Shown one piece after another: positions 8,239 through 17,953 of a stretch of 64,000 nt of DNA (the first letter of the stretch is position 1; each line of letters opens with the position of its first letter). A program made the position numbers and the translations under genes. The stretch comes from MGBC163016 sp964649145. Lineage in GTDB: Bacteria; Actinomycetota; Coriobacteriia; Coriobacteriales; Eggerthellaceae. The stretch lies in NCBI GenBank assembly GCA_964649145.1, contig CAZYOQ010000005.1:14830-78829 (forward strand), read 5' to 3'. The notes below the pieces were generated by a model, which was not told the DNA's origin, made no database searches, and was given only the letters and a program-made list of their open reading frames with translations.

Positions 8239-11200
8239 ATGTTGCAACTTAAAAATATCCGCAAGTCATACACTACGGGCGACTTCACACAAACCGCTCT
8301 AGATGGTGTTTCGGTCGCTTTTCGTGATAGCGAATTCGTTGCGATATTAGGCCCTTCCGGATCTGGTAAGACCACATTACTCAATATCATCGGGGGTCTT
8401 GATAAATACGACTCGGGCGAATTAATAGTCGATGGCATATCCACCAAGGAATTCAAAGACCGCGATTGGGACACATATCGCAACAATCGCGTTGGCTTTG
8501 TTTTTCAAAGCTATAACCTAATTCCGCATCAAACCGTTCTTCAAAACGTGGAATTAGCTCTTACTCTTTCAGGGGTGGGGCGTGAAGAACGCGTGCAACG
8601 AGCCAAAGATGCGCTAGAGGCCGTAGGTCTTGGCGAACATATTAACAAGCACCCAAATCAACTTTCTGGTGGTCAGATGCAGCGCGTCGCTATAGCACGT
8701 GCGCTTATAAACGACCCTGAGATACTTCTTGCTGATGAGCCTACAGGTGCGCTCGACTCAAAGACGAGCGTACAGATTATGGATTTGCTCACAGAAATAT
8801 CTAAAGACAGGCTTGTGGTTATGGTTACCCACAACCCCGAGCTTGCAGACCTTTATGCGACTCGGACGGTCAATCTGTCTGATGGCAAGATTACAGACGA
8901 CTCGTCTACCTATGAGCCAACCGCGAATGAGCTGGCTTATGTATCGAAAAAACAAATTCGCCGCACGAAGATGAGCTTTTTGACAGCTCTAGGGCTTTCT
9001 TTCAACAATCTCATGACGAAGAAGGGCCGCACTATCATGACGGCCTTTGCAGGTTCTATCGGGATAATTGGCATTGCGGCGATTCTTGCACTGGCTAACG
9101 GCGTGAACGACTACATCGCCAGCATCGAGGAAGAGACCCTTTCTAGCTATCCGCTACAGATCACTTCTACCGGGTTTGATATCACATCGATGATGGTTTC
9201 TAGTATGGATATTGTGCAAGGCGATGACCAAGACAATTCTGAAACATCTACAAATGTCGAAGACACTGTAGTTGGCGAGGCTAACATTTTGAACAGGATG
9301 TTTGACAGTGTGGGTTCAAACGATCTTGCCTCTCTCAAAGAATATCTCGACAGTAATGGAGGCAATATCAATGAATATACCAACGACATCGAATATACCT
9401 ACAATGTAACGCCGCAGATCTTTGCTGCCGATACCTCTGATGGCGTAAAGCAGATAAATCCCGACAAATCGTTTAACATGCTAGGACTCGGATCTTCTAT
9501 TACTTCTAGCGGTGTTATGTCGTCGATGATGTCTACGGACATATTTGAAGAGATGACCGGCACGATAGAGATGGCTCAAGAGACTTACGATCTTAAAGCT
9601 GGTCATTGGCCTGAGAATTATAACGAGTGCGTTTTGGTTTTAACTGATAACGGGCGCGTGAGCGACTTTATGATGTATGTACTTGGCCTTCGCGACAGGG
9701 ACGTGCTAGACGACATGGTCAAGGCCTTCATTAACGAGGAAGAGGTGACAACCGAGGTTGACGACGACTCGGTCTTCACTTACAAAGACTTCCTAAATCT
9801 TAAGATGAAACTCGTAAGTTCTGCCGACTATTACAAATATGACGAGGAATACGGCGTCTGGGTGGATAAATCCGAAGACGAGAAGCGAATGAAGAAGCTT
9901 GTCGACAAGGGCGAAGATATAGTTATCTCGGGCATCATTCAACCGAAATCTGACTCCCAGTCGAACATGATGAGCTCTGGTATCTATTACACGTCTGATT
10001 TAGTTGATCACATAATCGAGGTATCGGGCAGCAAACAAGTGGTGAAAGACCAGCTTGAAGATACTAAGACCGATGTGTTTTCCGGGAAGTCTTTCGCTGA
10101 ACAAGACGATGACGAAATGAGCGATTTCGACATGTCGTCGATGTTCACTATAGATACCGGGGCTATTCAGGCTGCATTTACGGTAGACACATCGAAGCTG
10201 CAACTTGATTTAAGCTCGCTTGATTTAGATATGGATAGCTCTAGTTTGCCCGAGATGCCGAAGATGGATTTGGAGTCGGCTTTAAAGGATTTAAATCTCG
10301 ATACCTCCGAAACCGAAAATTCGGAAGACTCTAGCACCATGACACAGGCGTTTTCGCAGATCGCAAACGGGCTGATTCAGGCCTACATGGCAGCCTATCA
10401 GCAGGCACTTGCTGCGGGAACAACACCGCCTACAATTGAGGAATTCATGCAGACAGATGCCGCGCAGGCAATCATCAATGAGGCCACTTCCTCCATCACT
10501 AAAGAACAAGAAGAGGCTATGAGCAAGATGAAGACGAGCCTCCAAGAAGAGATCTCTGAAAAACTTCAGGCCTATCTTACCGAATACATGACAAGCTATA
10601 TGACACAAGTGACAGACGAGCTTACGTCCCAGATGAGCACCGTCATGAAAAATGCCATGGCTAAGGCGATGAACCAGCTTTCATCGCAAATGAGCTCGGC
10701 AATGAGCATTGATACCGACAAGTTCAAAGAAGCCTTCAAGTTCAATATGGATGAAGAAGAGCTCACTGACCTTATTATGTCTTTGATGAACAGCGAGGAG
10801 GCTTCCTTTGACGGCAACCTCGCGAAGCTTGACTATGCTCTTGTCGATAAACCTTATGAGATTGATATTTTCCCGAAGAATTTCGAGGATAAGCAAAAGG
10901 TTATAGACATTTTGGATGCCTATAACGACGACATGAATTCCACTGGTCAAGAAGACAAGGCTATTACGTATACCGATATAGTGGGTGCGCTGATGAGCTC
11001 GGTGACAACTATTATCGACATGATTTCATATGTGCTTATCGCGTTTGTGTCTATTTCGCTTGTAGTGTCTTCGATCATGATTGGGGTTATTACATATATA
11101 AGTGTGCTTGAACGCAAGAAAGAGATAGGGATTTTGCGCGCAATTGGTGCGAGCAAAGGCAATATTTCTGAAGTTTTCAATGCGGAAACCGTGATCGAGG

Positions 11201-11424
11201 GGCTTATTGCAGGCATTTTGGGTGTTGGTGTGACGGCACTTGCCTGCATCCCAGCTAGCGCGATTGTTTATGCTAACTTCAATGTGCCCAACGTTGCCCA
11301 GCTTCCTTGGCAAGCGGCCGTGATTTTGGTATGCATAAGCGTGGTGCTAACGTTTGTGGCTGGGTTGATACCGGCATCAAGTGCCAGCCGTCGCGACCCT
11401 GTAGAGGCGCTTCGCAGCGAATAA
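8239..11424 (+). CDS. MacB-like ABC exporter, ATPase fused to FtsX-type permease
   Basis: The first ~230 residues are an ABC ATPase: Walker A GPSGSGKTT at 38-46, signature LSGGQMQR near 144-151, and Walker B ILLADEPT near 163-170. The permease follows. A first transmembrane segment lies near 265-290, then a very large extracytoplasmic region of more than 600 residues, then three C-terminal segments with the conserved FtsX sequence ERKKEIGILRAIGAS. This is the MacB/LolCDE mechanotransmission superfamily, which moves peptides, lipoproteins or drugs without a transport channel. At 1061 residues it is much longer than typical MacB (about 650). The excess includes a Met/Gln/Ser-rich helical stretch near 680-870. 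It follows the MBOAT/DHHW pair by 24 nt. The ATG lacks a well-spaced ribosome binding site. Substrate unknown. Confidence 0.88.
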   Translation: MLQLKNIRKSYTTGDFTQTALDGVSVAFRDSEFVAILGPSGSGKTTLLNIIGGLDKYDSGELIVDGISTKEFKDRDWDTYRNNRVGFVFQSYNLIPHQTVLQNVELALTLSGVGREERVQRAKDALEAVGLGEHINKHPNQLSGGQMQRVAIARALINDPEILLADEPTGALDSKTSVQIMDLLTEISKDRLVVMVTHNPELADLYATRTVNLSDGKITDDSSTYEPTANELAYVSKKQIRRTKMSFLTALGLSFNNLMTKKGRTIMTAFAGSIGIIGIAAILALANGVNDYIASIEEETLSSYPLQITSTGFDITSMMVSSMDIVQGDDQDNSETSTNVEDTVVGEANILNRMFDSVGSNDLASLKEYLDSNGGNINEYTNDIEYTYNVTPQIFAADTSDGVKQINPDKSFNMLGLGSSITSSGVMSSMMSTDIFEEMTGTIEMAQETYDLKAGHWPENYNECVLVLTDNGRVSDFMMYVLGLRDRDVLDDMVKAFINEEEVTTEVDDDSVFTYKDFLNLKMKLVSSADYYKYDEEYGVWVDKSEDEKRMKKLVDKGEDIVISGIIQPKSDSQSNMMSSGIYYTSDLVDHIIEVSGSKQVVKDQLEDTKTDVFSGKSFAEQDDDEMSDFDMSSMFTIDTGAIQAAFTVDTSKLQLDLSSLDLDMDSSSLPEMPKMDLESALKDLNLDTSETENSEDSSTMTQAFSQIANGLIQAYMAAYQQALAAGTTPPTIEEFMQTDAAQAIINEATSSITKEQEEAMSKMKTSLQEEISEKLQAYLTEYMTSYMTQVTDELTSQMSTVMKNAMAKAMNQLSSQMSSAMSIDTDKFKEAFKFNMDEEELTDLIMSLMNSEEASFDGNLAKLDYALVDKPYEIDIFPKNFEDKQKVIDILDAYNDDMNSTGQEDKAITYTDIVGALMSSVTTIIDMISYVLIAFVSISLVVSSIMIGVITYISVLERKKEIGILRAIGASKGNISEVFNAETVIEGLIAGILGVGVTALACIPASAIVYANFNVPNVAQLPWQAAVILVCISVVLTFVAGLIPASSASRRDPVEALRSE

Positions 11425-11555
11425 GGATTTGTTGAACTTAGGTAGGCCTTGTTTGCTTAAAACTTAATGCCTTGCTTGTGCTTTATCGTTTGCTCTTTGC
11501 ATTTATACAAGCAGGTTAAATGAAAACGATTATTGGTGTGTAAAAGGAGATGTCT

Positions 11556-12137
11556 ATGTCTAAAAGAGCTGCGATTTTCATAGCGGATGGGTCAGAGGCG
11601 ATTGAAGTTATAGCGACTGCCGACACCCTTTCTCGTGGTGGAGTCAAGGTAGATCTTGTTAGTGCTATGAGAGACAGAGATGTGGCGTTAACGCAAGGCT
11701 TGTTTACGAAGGCCAAGATGCTCGACAGCGAATTTGACCCGAATATTTATGATGTCGTGGTCGTGCCCGGCGGTTCAACAGGAGTAGAGAATCTCTCGAA
11801 AAACGCTCCCTTAGCAGATGCACTTTGCAAGTTTATGGAAGAGGGGAAATGTGTGGCTTCTATTTGTGCTGGACCTACCATACTTGCCTCGCTTGGCCTT
11901 CTAGAAGGACGAAAGGCTACATGTTATCCGGGCTGTCAAACAGAGTTCCCTGAAGATGTGTATCAAGATGTGATTGGCGTACTTACAGACTATAACCTCA
12001 TAACAGCGTCAGGGCCTGCACAGGCCGTAGAGTTCGGCTTGGCTATTTTGCGAGTGCTTTTAGGCGTTGAAGCGGCAGAAAATGTAGCATCCGGCATGTT
12101 GGTACAAACTAACGCTTCGCAAAGCAGCGTTTCTTAG
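11556..12137 (+). CDS. DJ-1/PfpI family protein (glutamine amidotransferase-like fold)
   Basis: This 193-residue single-domain protein has the DJ-1/YajL type fold. The conserved reactive cysteine is Cys104 in ASICAGPTIL, the nucleophile-elbow sequence, and the acidic residue that activates it is near the N-terminus (GSEAIE). The C-terminal TASGPAQAVEFGLAIL block also fits. Proteins of this family act as redox sensors, chaperones or glyoxalase/deglycase-like enzymes; which applies cannot be decided here. The start at ATG 11556 is six nt after AGGAG; the ATG at 11550 would be too close to that site. It is a single gene with short flanking gaps. Confidence 0.88.
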   Translation: MSKRAAIFIADGSEAIEVIATADTLSRGGVKVDLVSAMRDRDVALTQGLFTKAKMLDSEFDPNIYDVVVVPGGSTGVENLSKNAPLADALCKFMEEGKCVASICAGPTILASLGLLEGRKATCYPGCQTEFPEDVYQDVIGVLTDYNLITASGPAQAVEFGLAILRVLLGVEAAENVASGMLVQTNASQSSVS

Positions 12138-12327
12138 CAGGACGCTGAAAGAAGAAGATAGATGGGCGGGCATTTTCTTTACACGTTACAGGATCTGATT
12201 AAGAAATCAAATCAATTGGGCTCTATGTCCCAGCGCCACAGCGTGTAAATGTCGCTCGTGCGCTTAAAACGCACTCATACTCTATAATTGACTCTAACTA
12301 TATCAATAATCTTGAAAGGCTCGATAC

Positions 12328-15300
12328 ATGTCAGAGGTTCTTGAGTTTGCTGCGCGATTATCCCAAGTGGTCGGTGCGCGACCAGCCGGTACCGAAGAAG
12401 AACAGCAAGCTTCATTTTTCATAGAAGAGGCAATGAATGAGGCCGGTCTTGACACTTCTGTGGAGGAGTTTAATTGCAACCCCAACTACGAGATGCCACG
12501 CATTGTTTGTTGCATTGTCTCTATTATTTTTGCTGTACTTGCCCTAATCCTTCCAATGATGGTTATACCAGCGTTTGTGGTATGTGCCATCATGGCCGTT
12601 TTCTATATTCTTGAAATGCTTGGGTTTTCTCCTTTAACTAAGCTTTCTAAACGCGGAATCAGCCAAAACGTTATCGCAAAATACTATCCTGGCATGTGGG
12701 TCGATTCAAGCGAAGGATACTTAGGCGAAGATTATCCAGAGTATGCGAAGATCGACGGAAAAGGTGGGCGCGAAAACCGTACTCGCAGAGGATCGTCTGC
12801 GTCTCGTCCTCGCCGTAAACGCAAGATCATCATTCTTGCTCGGTACGATTCGGGTCGTGTCCGCAGAGAACTGAAGCCCCCGTTCATTGGAATTCTTAAC
12901 AAGATACGTATAGCAGAGATGGTCGGGATGGCGCTTGTCGCCTTGGCTCTTCTTCTTAGGATCATCACGCAGACGATAGATGAAGGCCACATCGTCTTAG
13001 ATATCATCATGCTTATTGGCGTTATCTGCTCGCTTTTGCCCGTGATCGCATATATCGTGCACCAGACTGCTGCTTATAGCGAAGGTGCTAACAATAATGC
13101 TTCCGGTGTCGCTGTCATGATAGAACTTGCGAAAAGGTTAGCGGCAAGTGCCAAGCCTAACCTTGCATCAAAAGTTATTCCAGATGCCAACGGGTTTTCC
13201 TTCGCTTATTCTGCAGAAGAAGTCGAAACTGGTGAGATCGCGCCTGCATCTGAAATGCAATCACTTTTAAAACATCCTGTCATGCATGGAAAAGATGCGA
13301 TAAAAGAAGCCGGCATCCTTCCTGACGGAACAGACCTTGTATACGACGAGGCTTCAGGAGGCGGTTCTAATGGCGGCCGCACCAAGATTGAAGAGCTGAA
13401 TAGCGCAGACGTTCCAACATCTGTGCTTGATGATGCTACGCAAGGGGCTCAAACAGCTTTCGATGAAGGGAAAAAGGAAGGCTCACCTGAGGGCAAGCCT
13501 TCAAACAATTCTGGTCAAAATGCGCTTTCCATAGAAGCCCAGATGCAATCTGCTTCTATAGAATTCGCGAAGTATGACGAGCAAGATAATAGTGAAAGCA
13601 CCTCGCAAAACATTGAAGAAAAGGACAACAACCCTTGGGCTCGACTTTTAAAGAAATCTTCTGAGAAGAAAGCTTTAGATGCTCGCGGCGTTTCGTCTTC
13701 ATCGCCATCATTGGATTCTAAGGCGCAGCTTAGCGCCTATCAGACTATCAATGCCGCAGAGGCATCTGTAGCATCGAATAGCTCAAACGTTCCCGATTGG
13801 TTCAAAAAGGGCAAGGCTGCTGCAAATGCGAACAAACAAGGTGAGGAAAAAGCTACTCCTAACATTCAGCGTTCTCGTTTGTCTGATGCCTTAGATGCTG
13901 CTCATGAGGTAAGTGCTCAAGCTATAGAAAACTTCGAGGGCAAAGGGCAAGACAACGTTCAAACAGGCTCAGGAATCGACCCTGCACGGCTTGAAGAGAT
14001 TCACAAAAACATCATGGGAACTACCGATGAAGCTTCTGTGAAAAACGATTCGCAAGAAAAGGCTGATGAGGAGAGTTCGGCAGGCTCAAGCTCAACGCCA
14101 CAGCCTCAAGAGGCAGAAGAGACGTCAGATAAAGCCGCTGTAGCCGACAGAACTATATCGTTTATACCAGTTGCAGCTGACATTTCAGAAGAGATGCTAA
14201 CAAATAGCGCTTCTCAGACATCCTCAAATGAAGCCGTGAGCAAGACAGCCGAAGAGATTCTAGAAGATGCAGCTTCGCTTACTGGTTCTATAGAAAAGGT
14301 ATCTGCAGATGATAAGCCAGCAAAACCTGGCCGCAGGTCAATATCGCTTCCAAGTCTTACGCTTTCAAGAGATAAGAAAACAGGTGTACAAAATGCTCCT
14401 TTGGCAGAAGATGCTTCGCGTGCTAAGGGTGAAGCTCGTACTGCCCTAAAGAATGTGGGCGGAGAGACTGAGTACGGCAGCACTTCCAAGTCGAAAAATG
14501 CAGAAAGAAATGATGCCAAGGAAGGGGTGTCGCAATCGCGTGAGGGCGCAACCACAAACTTCTTGAAGGAAAACGCAGAAGTTGACGCTAAAGCTGCGCT
14601 ATCTAGCTTAGATAACATTTCTGCAGAATTGTCCAAGAGGCGCAACAGCTCGCAAAAGAGTAGCGCAAGTGCACTTTCGCAAGCAAAACAAAACGCCAAA
14701 AACATTATTCCGTCTCTTGATGTGAATCCAACAGATGCACCCGAAACGCCTATTTCTGTGAGCGCAGCGGGCTCTTTTGTGCAGCCTTCCCAAACCAGCC
14801 ATTTTCAGCCGGTTGGAGACGAGCTTATAGCGAACATGGATTCAGAAGAGATCTTCATTGAAGACGTAGACGATTCCGATTACATCGAAAATGTTACACG
14901 CACAGGAGTAATTGCGGGTCCAGGCTATGTAGAGATGCCAAAGTCTCGTATGCAGCGGTTCAAGAGCTTTTTTGGTAAGAAGAAGGCTCGCGACGAAGAG
15001 GATTCCATAAGCTTTTCGGATGCAGTGGGCATAGAGGAAGATTTCAATGCACGCGAGGTTGGTAAGGCCAGAGGTAGCTGGGAGAGTTTCAGAGACGACT
15101 CCGAGGATTTCTTTAAGAAGACAGATAGCAATGACTTGAACAGCAGCGCCTTTGACGATTCCGACTGGAATGGTGGAGCGTTCTCGCTAGGCAGGGAAAG
15201 GGGCACATCAAGTAAGTCTTCTAATCAAGAGCGTACTACACAAAGCTCGTCTAATAGTCTGCGTCGTTCACGAAATCAAAGCACATCGGGTGGACGTCGG

Positions 15301-15978
15301 CGCAGTGCCGATGAGGTATTGGCCCAAGAGGCGATGGCCGAGAATGATGAAGAAGAGCTGATGGCGCAAGATATGCTCGACGAACGTGATCAGATCCGCA
15401 ATTTCCGGTCTTCTTCTGCGCAACTTACAACATTTGAAGAAGTTGCTGCTTTTGCAAGATCTTTCGCTAAAAACGCAGAAGACGATTCAGAAATAGATGG
15501 CGTTCAGAAAGCTTCTAAGGAAGAAGTGTCTAGCCTAGGGTTCCAAACAGAAGTTTGGTTTGTGGCCTTGGGTGCAGAACTTGCCAATAATGCCGGTATT
15601 AAGCAGTTCTTGGTCGACCACGGTGATGAGCTTCGCGGTTCTATTGTGATAGATATCGATGCGCTAGGTGCAGGCGATCTTTCCGTAATTGATGAAGAAG
15701 GCATTATAAAACGGGTGAAAAGCTCGACTAGAATGCGCCGTTATGCCTCGAAAGCTGCGAAAGCTCTTGGAATGCAACTTGGCTCGGGCAAGATGCTTTG
15801 GCATGAGAGCGCTTCATATTACACGACCAAACGAGGGCTGCTTACTATGCATCTTTGCGGGATCGATGGCGAAAAGCCTGCATATGCAGGAGAGACTGAT
15901 GACACCTTCGATAATCTAAGCGAGCAGAAAATGCTTGAGAACACAGCGTTTCTTTTGGAGTTGCTAAACACCATTTAA
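12328..15978 (+). CDS. Membrane-anchored M28-peptidase-like protein with large disordered insert, probable pseudoenzyme
   Basis: The N-terminus (residues 1-50) resembles the start of M28 aminopeptidases (ARPAGTEEEQQASFFIEEA). Two hydrophobic hairpins follow at about 57-96 and 195-245, enclosing ILARYDSG (171-176). Then comes GANNNASGVAVMIELAKRL at about 253-271. A ~780-residue Ser/Glu/Lys-rich, low-complexity region follows, and the M28-like fold resumes near 1072 (FQTEVWFVALGAEL) to the end at 1216. Compared with M28 motifs, His of HxD is Arg, the bridging Asp of GANDNASG is Asn, the second Glu of the EE pair is Leu, and the last His is missing. The Asp of the IDIDALG segment remains. This reads as a catalytically dead relative, perhaps a scaffold. 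It sits 21 nt before a hybrid histidine kinase. TATAAT at 12283-12288 is a possible -10 element. Confidence 0.7.
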   Translation: MSEVLEFAARLSQVVGARPAGTEEEQQASFFIEEAMNEAGLDTSVEEFNCNPNYEMPRIVCCIVSIIFAVLALILPMMVIPAFVVCAIMAVFYILEMLGFSPLTKLSKRGISQNVIAKYYPGMWVDSSEGYLGEDYPEYAKIDGKGGRENRTRRGSSASRPRRKRKIIILARYDSGRVRRELKPPFIGILNKIRIAEMVGMALVALALLLRIITQTIDEGHIVLDIIMLIGVICSLLPVIAYIVHQTAAYSEGANNNASGVAVMIELAKRLAASAKPNLASKVIPDANGFSFAYSAEEVETGEIAPASEMQSLLKHPVMHGKDAIKEAGILPDGTDLVYDEASGGGSNGGRTKIEELNSADVPTSVLDDATQGAQTAFDEGKKEGSPEGKPSNNSGQNALSIEAQMQSASIEFAKYDEQDNSESTSQNIEEKDNNPWARLLKKSSEKKALDARGVSSSSPSLDSKAQLSAYQTINAAEASVASNSSNVPDWFKKGKAAANANKQGEEKATPNIQRSRLSDALDAAHEVSAQAIENFEGKGQDNVQTGSGIDPARLEEIHKNIMGTTDEASVKNDSQEKADEESSAGSSSTPQPQEAEETSDKAAVADRTISFIPVAADISEEMLTNSASQTSSNEAVSKTAEEILEDAASLTGSIEKVSADDKPAKPGRRSISLPSLTLSRDKKTGVQNAPLAEDASRAKGEARTALKNVGGETEYGSTSKSKNAERNDAKEGVSQSREGATTNFLKENAEVDAKAALSSLDNISAELSKRRNSSQKSSASALSQAKQNAKNIIPSLDVNPTDAPETPISVSAAGSFVQPSQTSHFQPVGDELIANMDSEEIFIEDVDDSDYIENVTRTGVIAGPGYVEMPKSRMQRFKSFFGKKKARDEEDSISFSDAVGIEEDFNAREVGKARGSWESFRDDSEDFFKKTDSNDLNSSAFDDSDWNGGAFSLGRERGTSSKSSNQERTTQSSSNSLRRSRNQSTSGGRRRSADEVLAQEAMAENDEEELMAQDMLDERDQIRNFRSSSAQLTTFEEVAAFARSFAKNAEDDSEIDGVQKASKEEVSSLGFQTEVWFVALGAELANNAGIKQFLVDHGDELRGSIVIDIDALGAGDLSVIDEEGIIKRVKSSTRMRRYASKAAKALGMQLGSGKMLWHESASYYTTKRGLLTMHLCGIDGEKPAYAGETDDTFDNLSEQKMLENTAFLLELLNTI

Positions 15979-15999
15979 AAAGCGTCGAATAGAGGTCGA

Positions 16000-17937
16000 G
16001 TGTCAGAGCTTAATAAGCATGACAAAGAAATGTCCGAAGAGACGCAAGCAATACGCGCGCGCCGCCTCGTTTGGGCTGTTCGCATATCGACCGTCGTTAT
16101 GGCTGTTTTATTGGCCATCTTCTTTTTTGTGATATTGCGAAATACCGCGATTATCAACGAAAAGGTTGAGTATATAAAAGATGCACAGCATCCAATTTCT
16201 GTTGCAGCAGGCCATATAGAGACCGATCTGGTTTATTTGCAGATACTTTTTGAGAGCGAGGAGCTCTATCAGCTAAACATAGAGGATTCTCAGAAATCCG
16301 ATCAAGAGAATTCTTTGCGCGATGCGATTGCGGATTTGAATACTCAGTTGGATGTAGTAAAGGAATCTGCCGAACCAGATGACACGGATGTGCAGAAGAT
16401 GGAGCAGTTACTGGAGGTGCTCGAAAACCGCAGTAATGTTTTCGCTTCTATGTGTTGGCACGTTGAAGACGCAGAAATAAGTCAAGATGAAATAGCGTCA
16501 TATGCGGCAGCGAATATTGACCCAGTGATTGATGAGGCACTATCTATTAACAGTGCGGCAATTGATTCGACTACAAGTCAGATCGAAGCCACCTACGAAG
16601 ATGTCAATAGCTCCGTTTCTATGCTCTTGGCCTTTTCGGCAATAATGCTCATCGCTGTTTTGATCGTTGCTATTGTGATAATGGTTGTCTTAAACGTTAG
16701 CCGTCGTTTTGACATAAAGCTTCGCGACAGTCTAACGCAAGCACTTCAAGCCGCCAACGACGCAAACCAGGCCAAATCGTATTTCTTAGCTAATATGAGC
16801 CACGATATTCGAACACCTATGAACGCGATAGTTGGACTCACGCAGATTGCCGTCGAAAACATAGATGATCCTGTTCGAGTGAAGCAATGTTTGACTAGGA
16901 TCACCACAGCCTCGCAGCATCTGCTTTCGTTGATAAACGACGCGCTTGATATGAATAAGATTGAATCGGGAAGGGTCACGCTGCAAGAAGAGGTTTTTTC
17001 GCTCACTTATCTTGCGGGAGAGATAGAGGCTCTCTTCGATTCTCAACCAAATTCGAAGAAGCGTAAAAGCGAGGTAGTGGTTCAAAACCTTTATGCCGAC
17101 TTGTTGGTGGGCGATGTAATGCGTATGCGTCAGATACTGTTGAATCTTGTGAGCAACGCGCTTAAGTATACAAACGAGGGCGATATTACTAGGCTTGTCG
17201 TGAATGAGCAGCCAACAGATAGCGACGAGGTTGCTAACGTGGTCTTCATCGTAGAAGACAGCGGCATTGGCATGAAAGAGGAATTCATACAGCATATATT
17301 CGAGCCATTCGAGCGTGAGAACAACGAATTTACATTGTTCACGGAGGGTACGGGTTTGGGTATGGCCATCACGAAGAACCTGGTCGACTTTATGGGTGGC
17401 ACTATCAAAGTTGAAAGTGAACTTGGAATTGGCACTAAAGTAAGCGTTAGTATCGATTTTCAGATCGCAGATCTTGCTGCTGATGTTCGCGTGGCTGAAA
17501 AGGCTTTTTTCGAAGGAATCGAAAATGTGCATAAGAAACCAAATAAGCTAAACGTAAGCGGCAGTGTTCTTGTTGTGGAAGACAACGAAATCAATATGGA
17601 AATTGCCCAACAGCTAATTAACAGCAGGGGAGCAAGAGTAGATGGGGCAATTGATGGTATTGAGGCGGTCACGAAAGTTAGCGATTCTCCCGACGGCACA
17701 TACGACCTGATCTTCATGGATCTTCAAATGCCACATATGAACGGCATCGAAGCAACGAAAGCTATCAGAAAATTTTTAGACGAACATGGGCGCAAGCAGA
17801 TTCCAATAATTGCTATGACTGCAAATGCTTTTGATAGTGATGAAGAAACAGCTATTGATGCTGGTATGAGTGGTTTCATGGCAAAGCCTATCAATATTCG
17901 CCAGCTAGAAGTCACGCTGAAGAAGTATCTAACCTAG
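16000..17937 (+). CDS. Membrane-bound hybrid sensor histidine kinase
   Basis: The product has 645 residues. Transmembrane segments at about 24-47 and 205-232 flank an extracytoplasmic helical sensor of about 150 residues (predicted four-helix-bundle type, without a recognisable ligand site). The HisKA block is MSHDIRTPMNAIVG with His268. N, G1 and G2 boxes follow (NLVSNALKYT, VEDSGIGMK, GTGLGMAI). A C-terminal receiver (about 524-643) has the phospho-acceptor Asp574 in IFMDLQMPHMNG. No output domain follows, so a separate phosphotransfer protein or regulator is expected. The GTG start at 16000 has AGAGGT only three nt before it. The gene starts 21 nt after the M28-like protein, which suggests co-expression. 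Confidence 0.9.
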   Translation: MSELNKHDKEMSEETQAIRARRLVWAVRISTVVMAVLLAIFFFVILRNTAIINEKVEYIKDAQHPISVAAGHIETDLVYLQILFESEELYQLNIEDSQKSDQENSLRDAIADLNTQLDVVKESAEPDDTDVQKMEQLLEVLENRSNVFASMCWHVEDAEISQDEIASYAAANIDPVIDEALSINSAAIDSTTSQIEATYEDVNSSVSMLLAFSAIMLIAVLIVAIVIMVVLNVSRRFDIKLRDSLTQALQAANDANQAKSYFLANMSHDIRTPMNAIVGLTQIAVENIDDPVRVKQCLTRITTASQHLLSLINDALDMNKIESGRVTLQEEVFSLTYLAGEIEALFDSQPNSKKRKSEVVVQNLYADLLVGDVMRMRQILLNLVSNALKYTNEGDITRLVVNEQPTDSDEVANVVFIVEDSGIGMKEEFIQHIFEPFERENNEFTLFTEGTGLGMAITKNLVDFMGGTIKVESELGIGTKVSVSIDFQIADLAADVRVAEKAFFEGIENVHKKPNKLNVSGSVLVVEDNEINMEIAQQLINSRGARVDGAIDGIEAVTKVSDSPDGTYDLIFMDLQMPHMNGIEATKAIRKFLDEHGRKQIPIIAMTANAFDSDEETAIDAGMSGFMAKPINIRQLEVTLKKYLT

Positions 17938-17939
17938 AC

Positions 17940-17945
17940 TATAAT
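17940..17945 (+). promoter_or_regulatory. TATAAT -10 element directly upstream of the BFN gene
   Basis: A perfect TATAAT hexamer ends 8 nt before the ATG at 17954, and no ribosome binding site fits between them. A poor -35 match (CTGAAG at 17917-17922) lies 17 bp upstream, inside the end of the kinase gene. The transcript would begin at or within a few bases of the start codon, as in leaderless mRNAs. Confidence 0.5.
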
Positions 17946-17953
17946 TCATTGGC

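Noticed and set aside
16786..17532. Open 248-codon minus-strand frame inside the hybrid kinase
   Set aside because: It is fully antisense to HisKA/ATPase-coding sequence, with no motif and no ribosome binding site.
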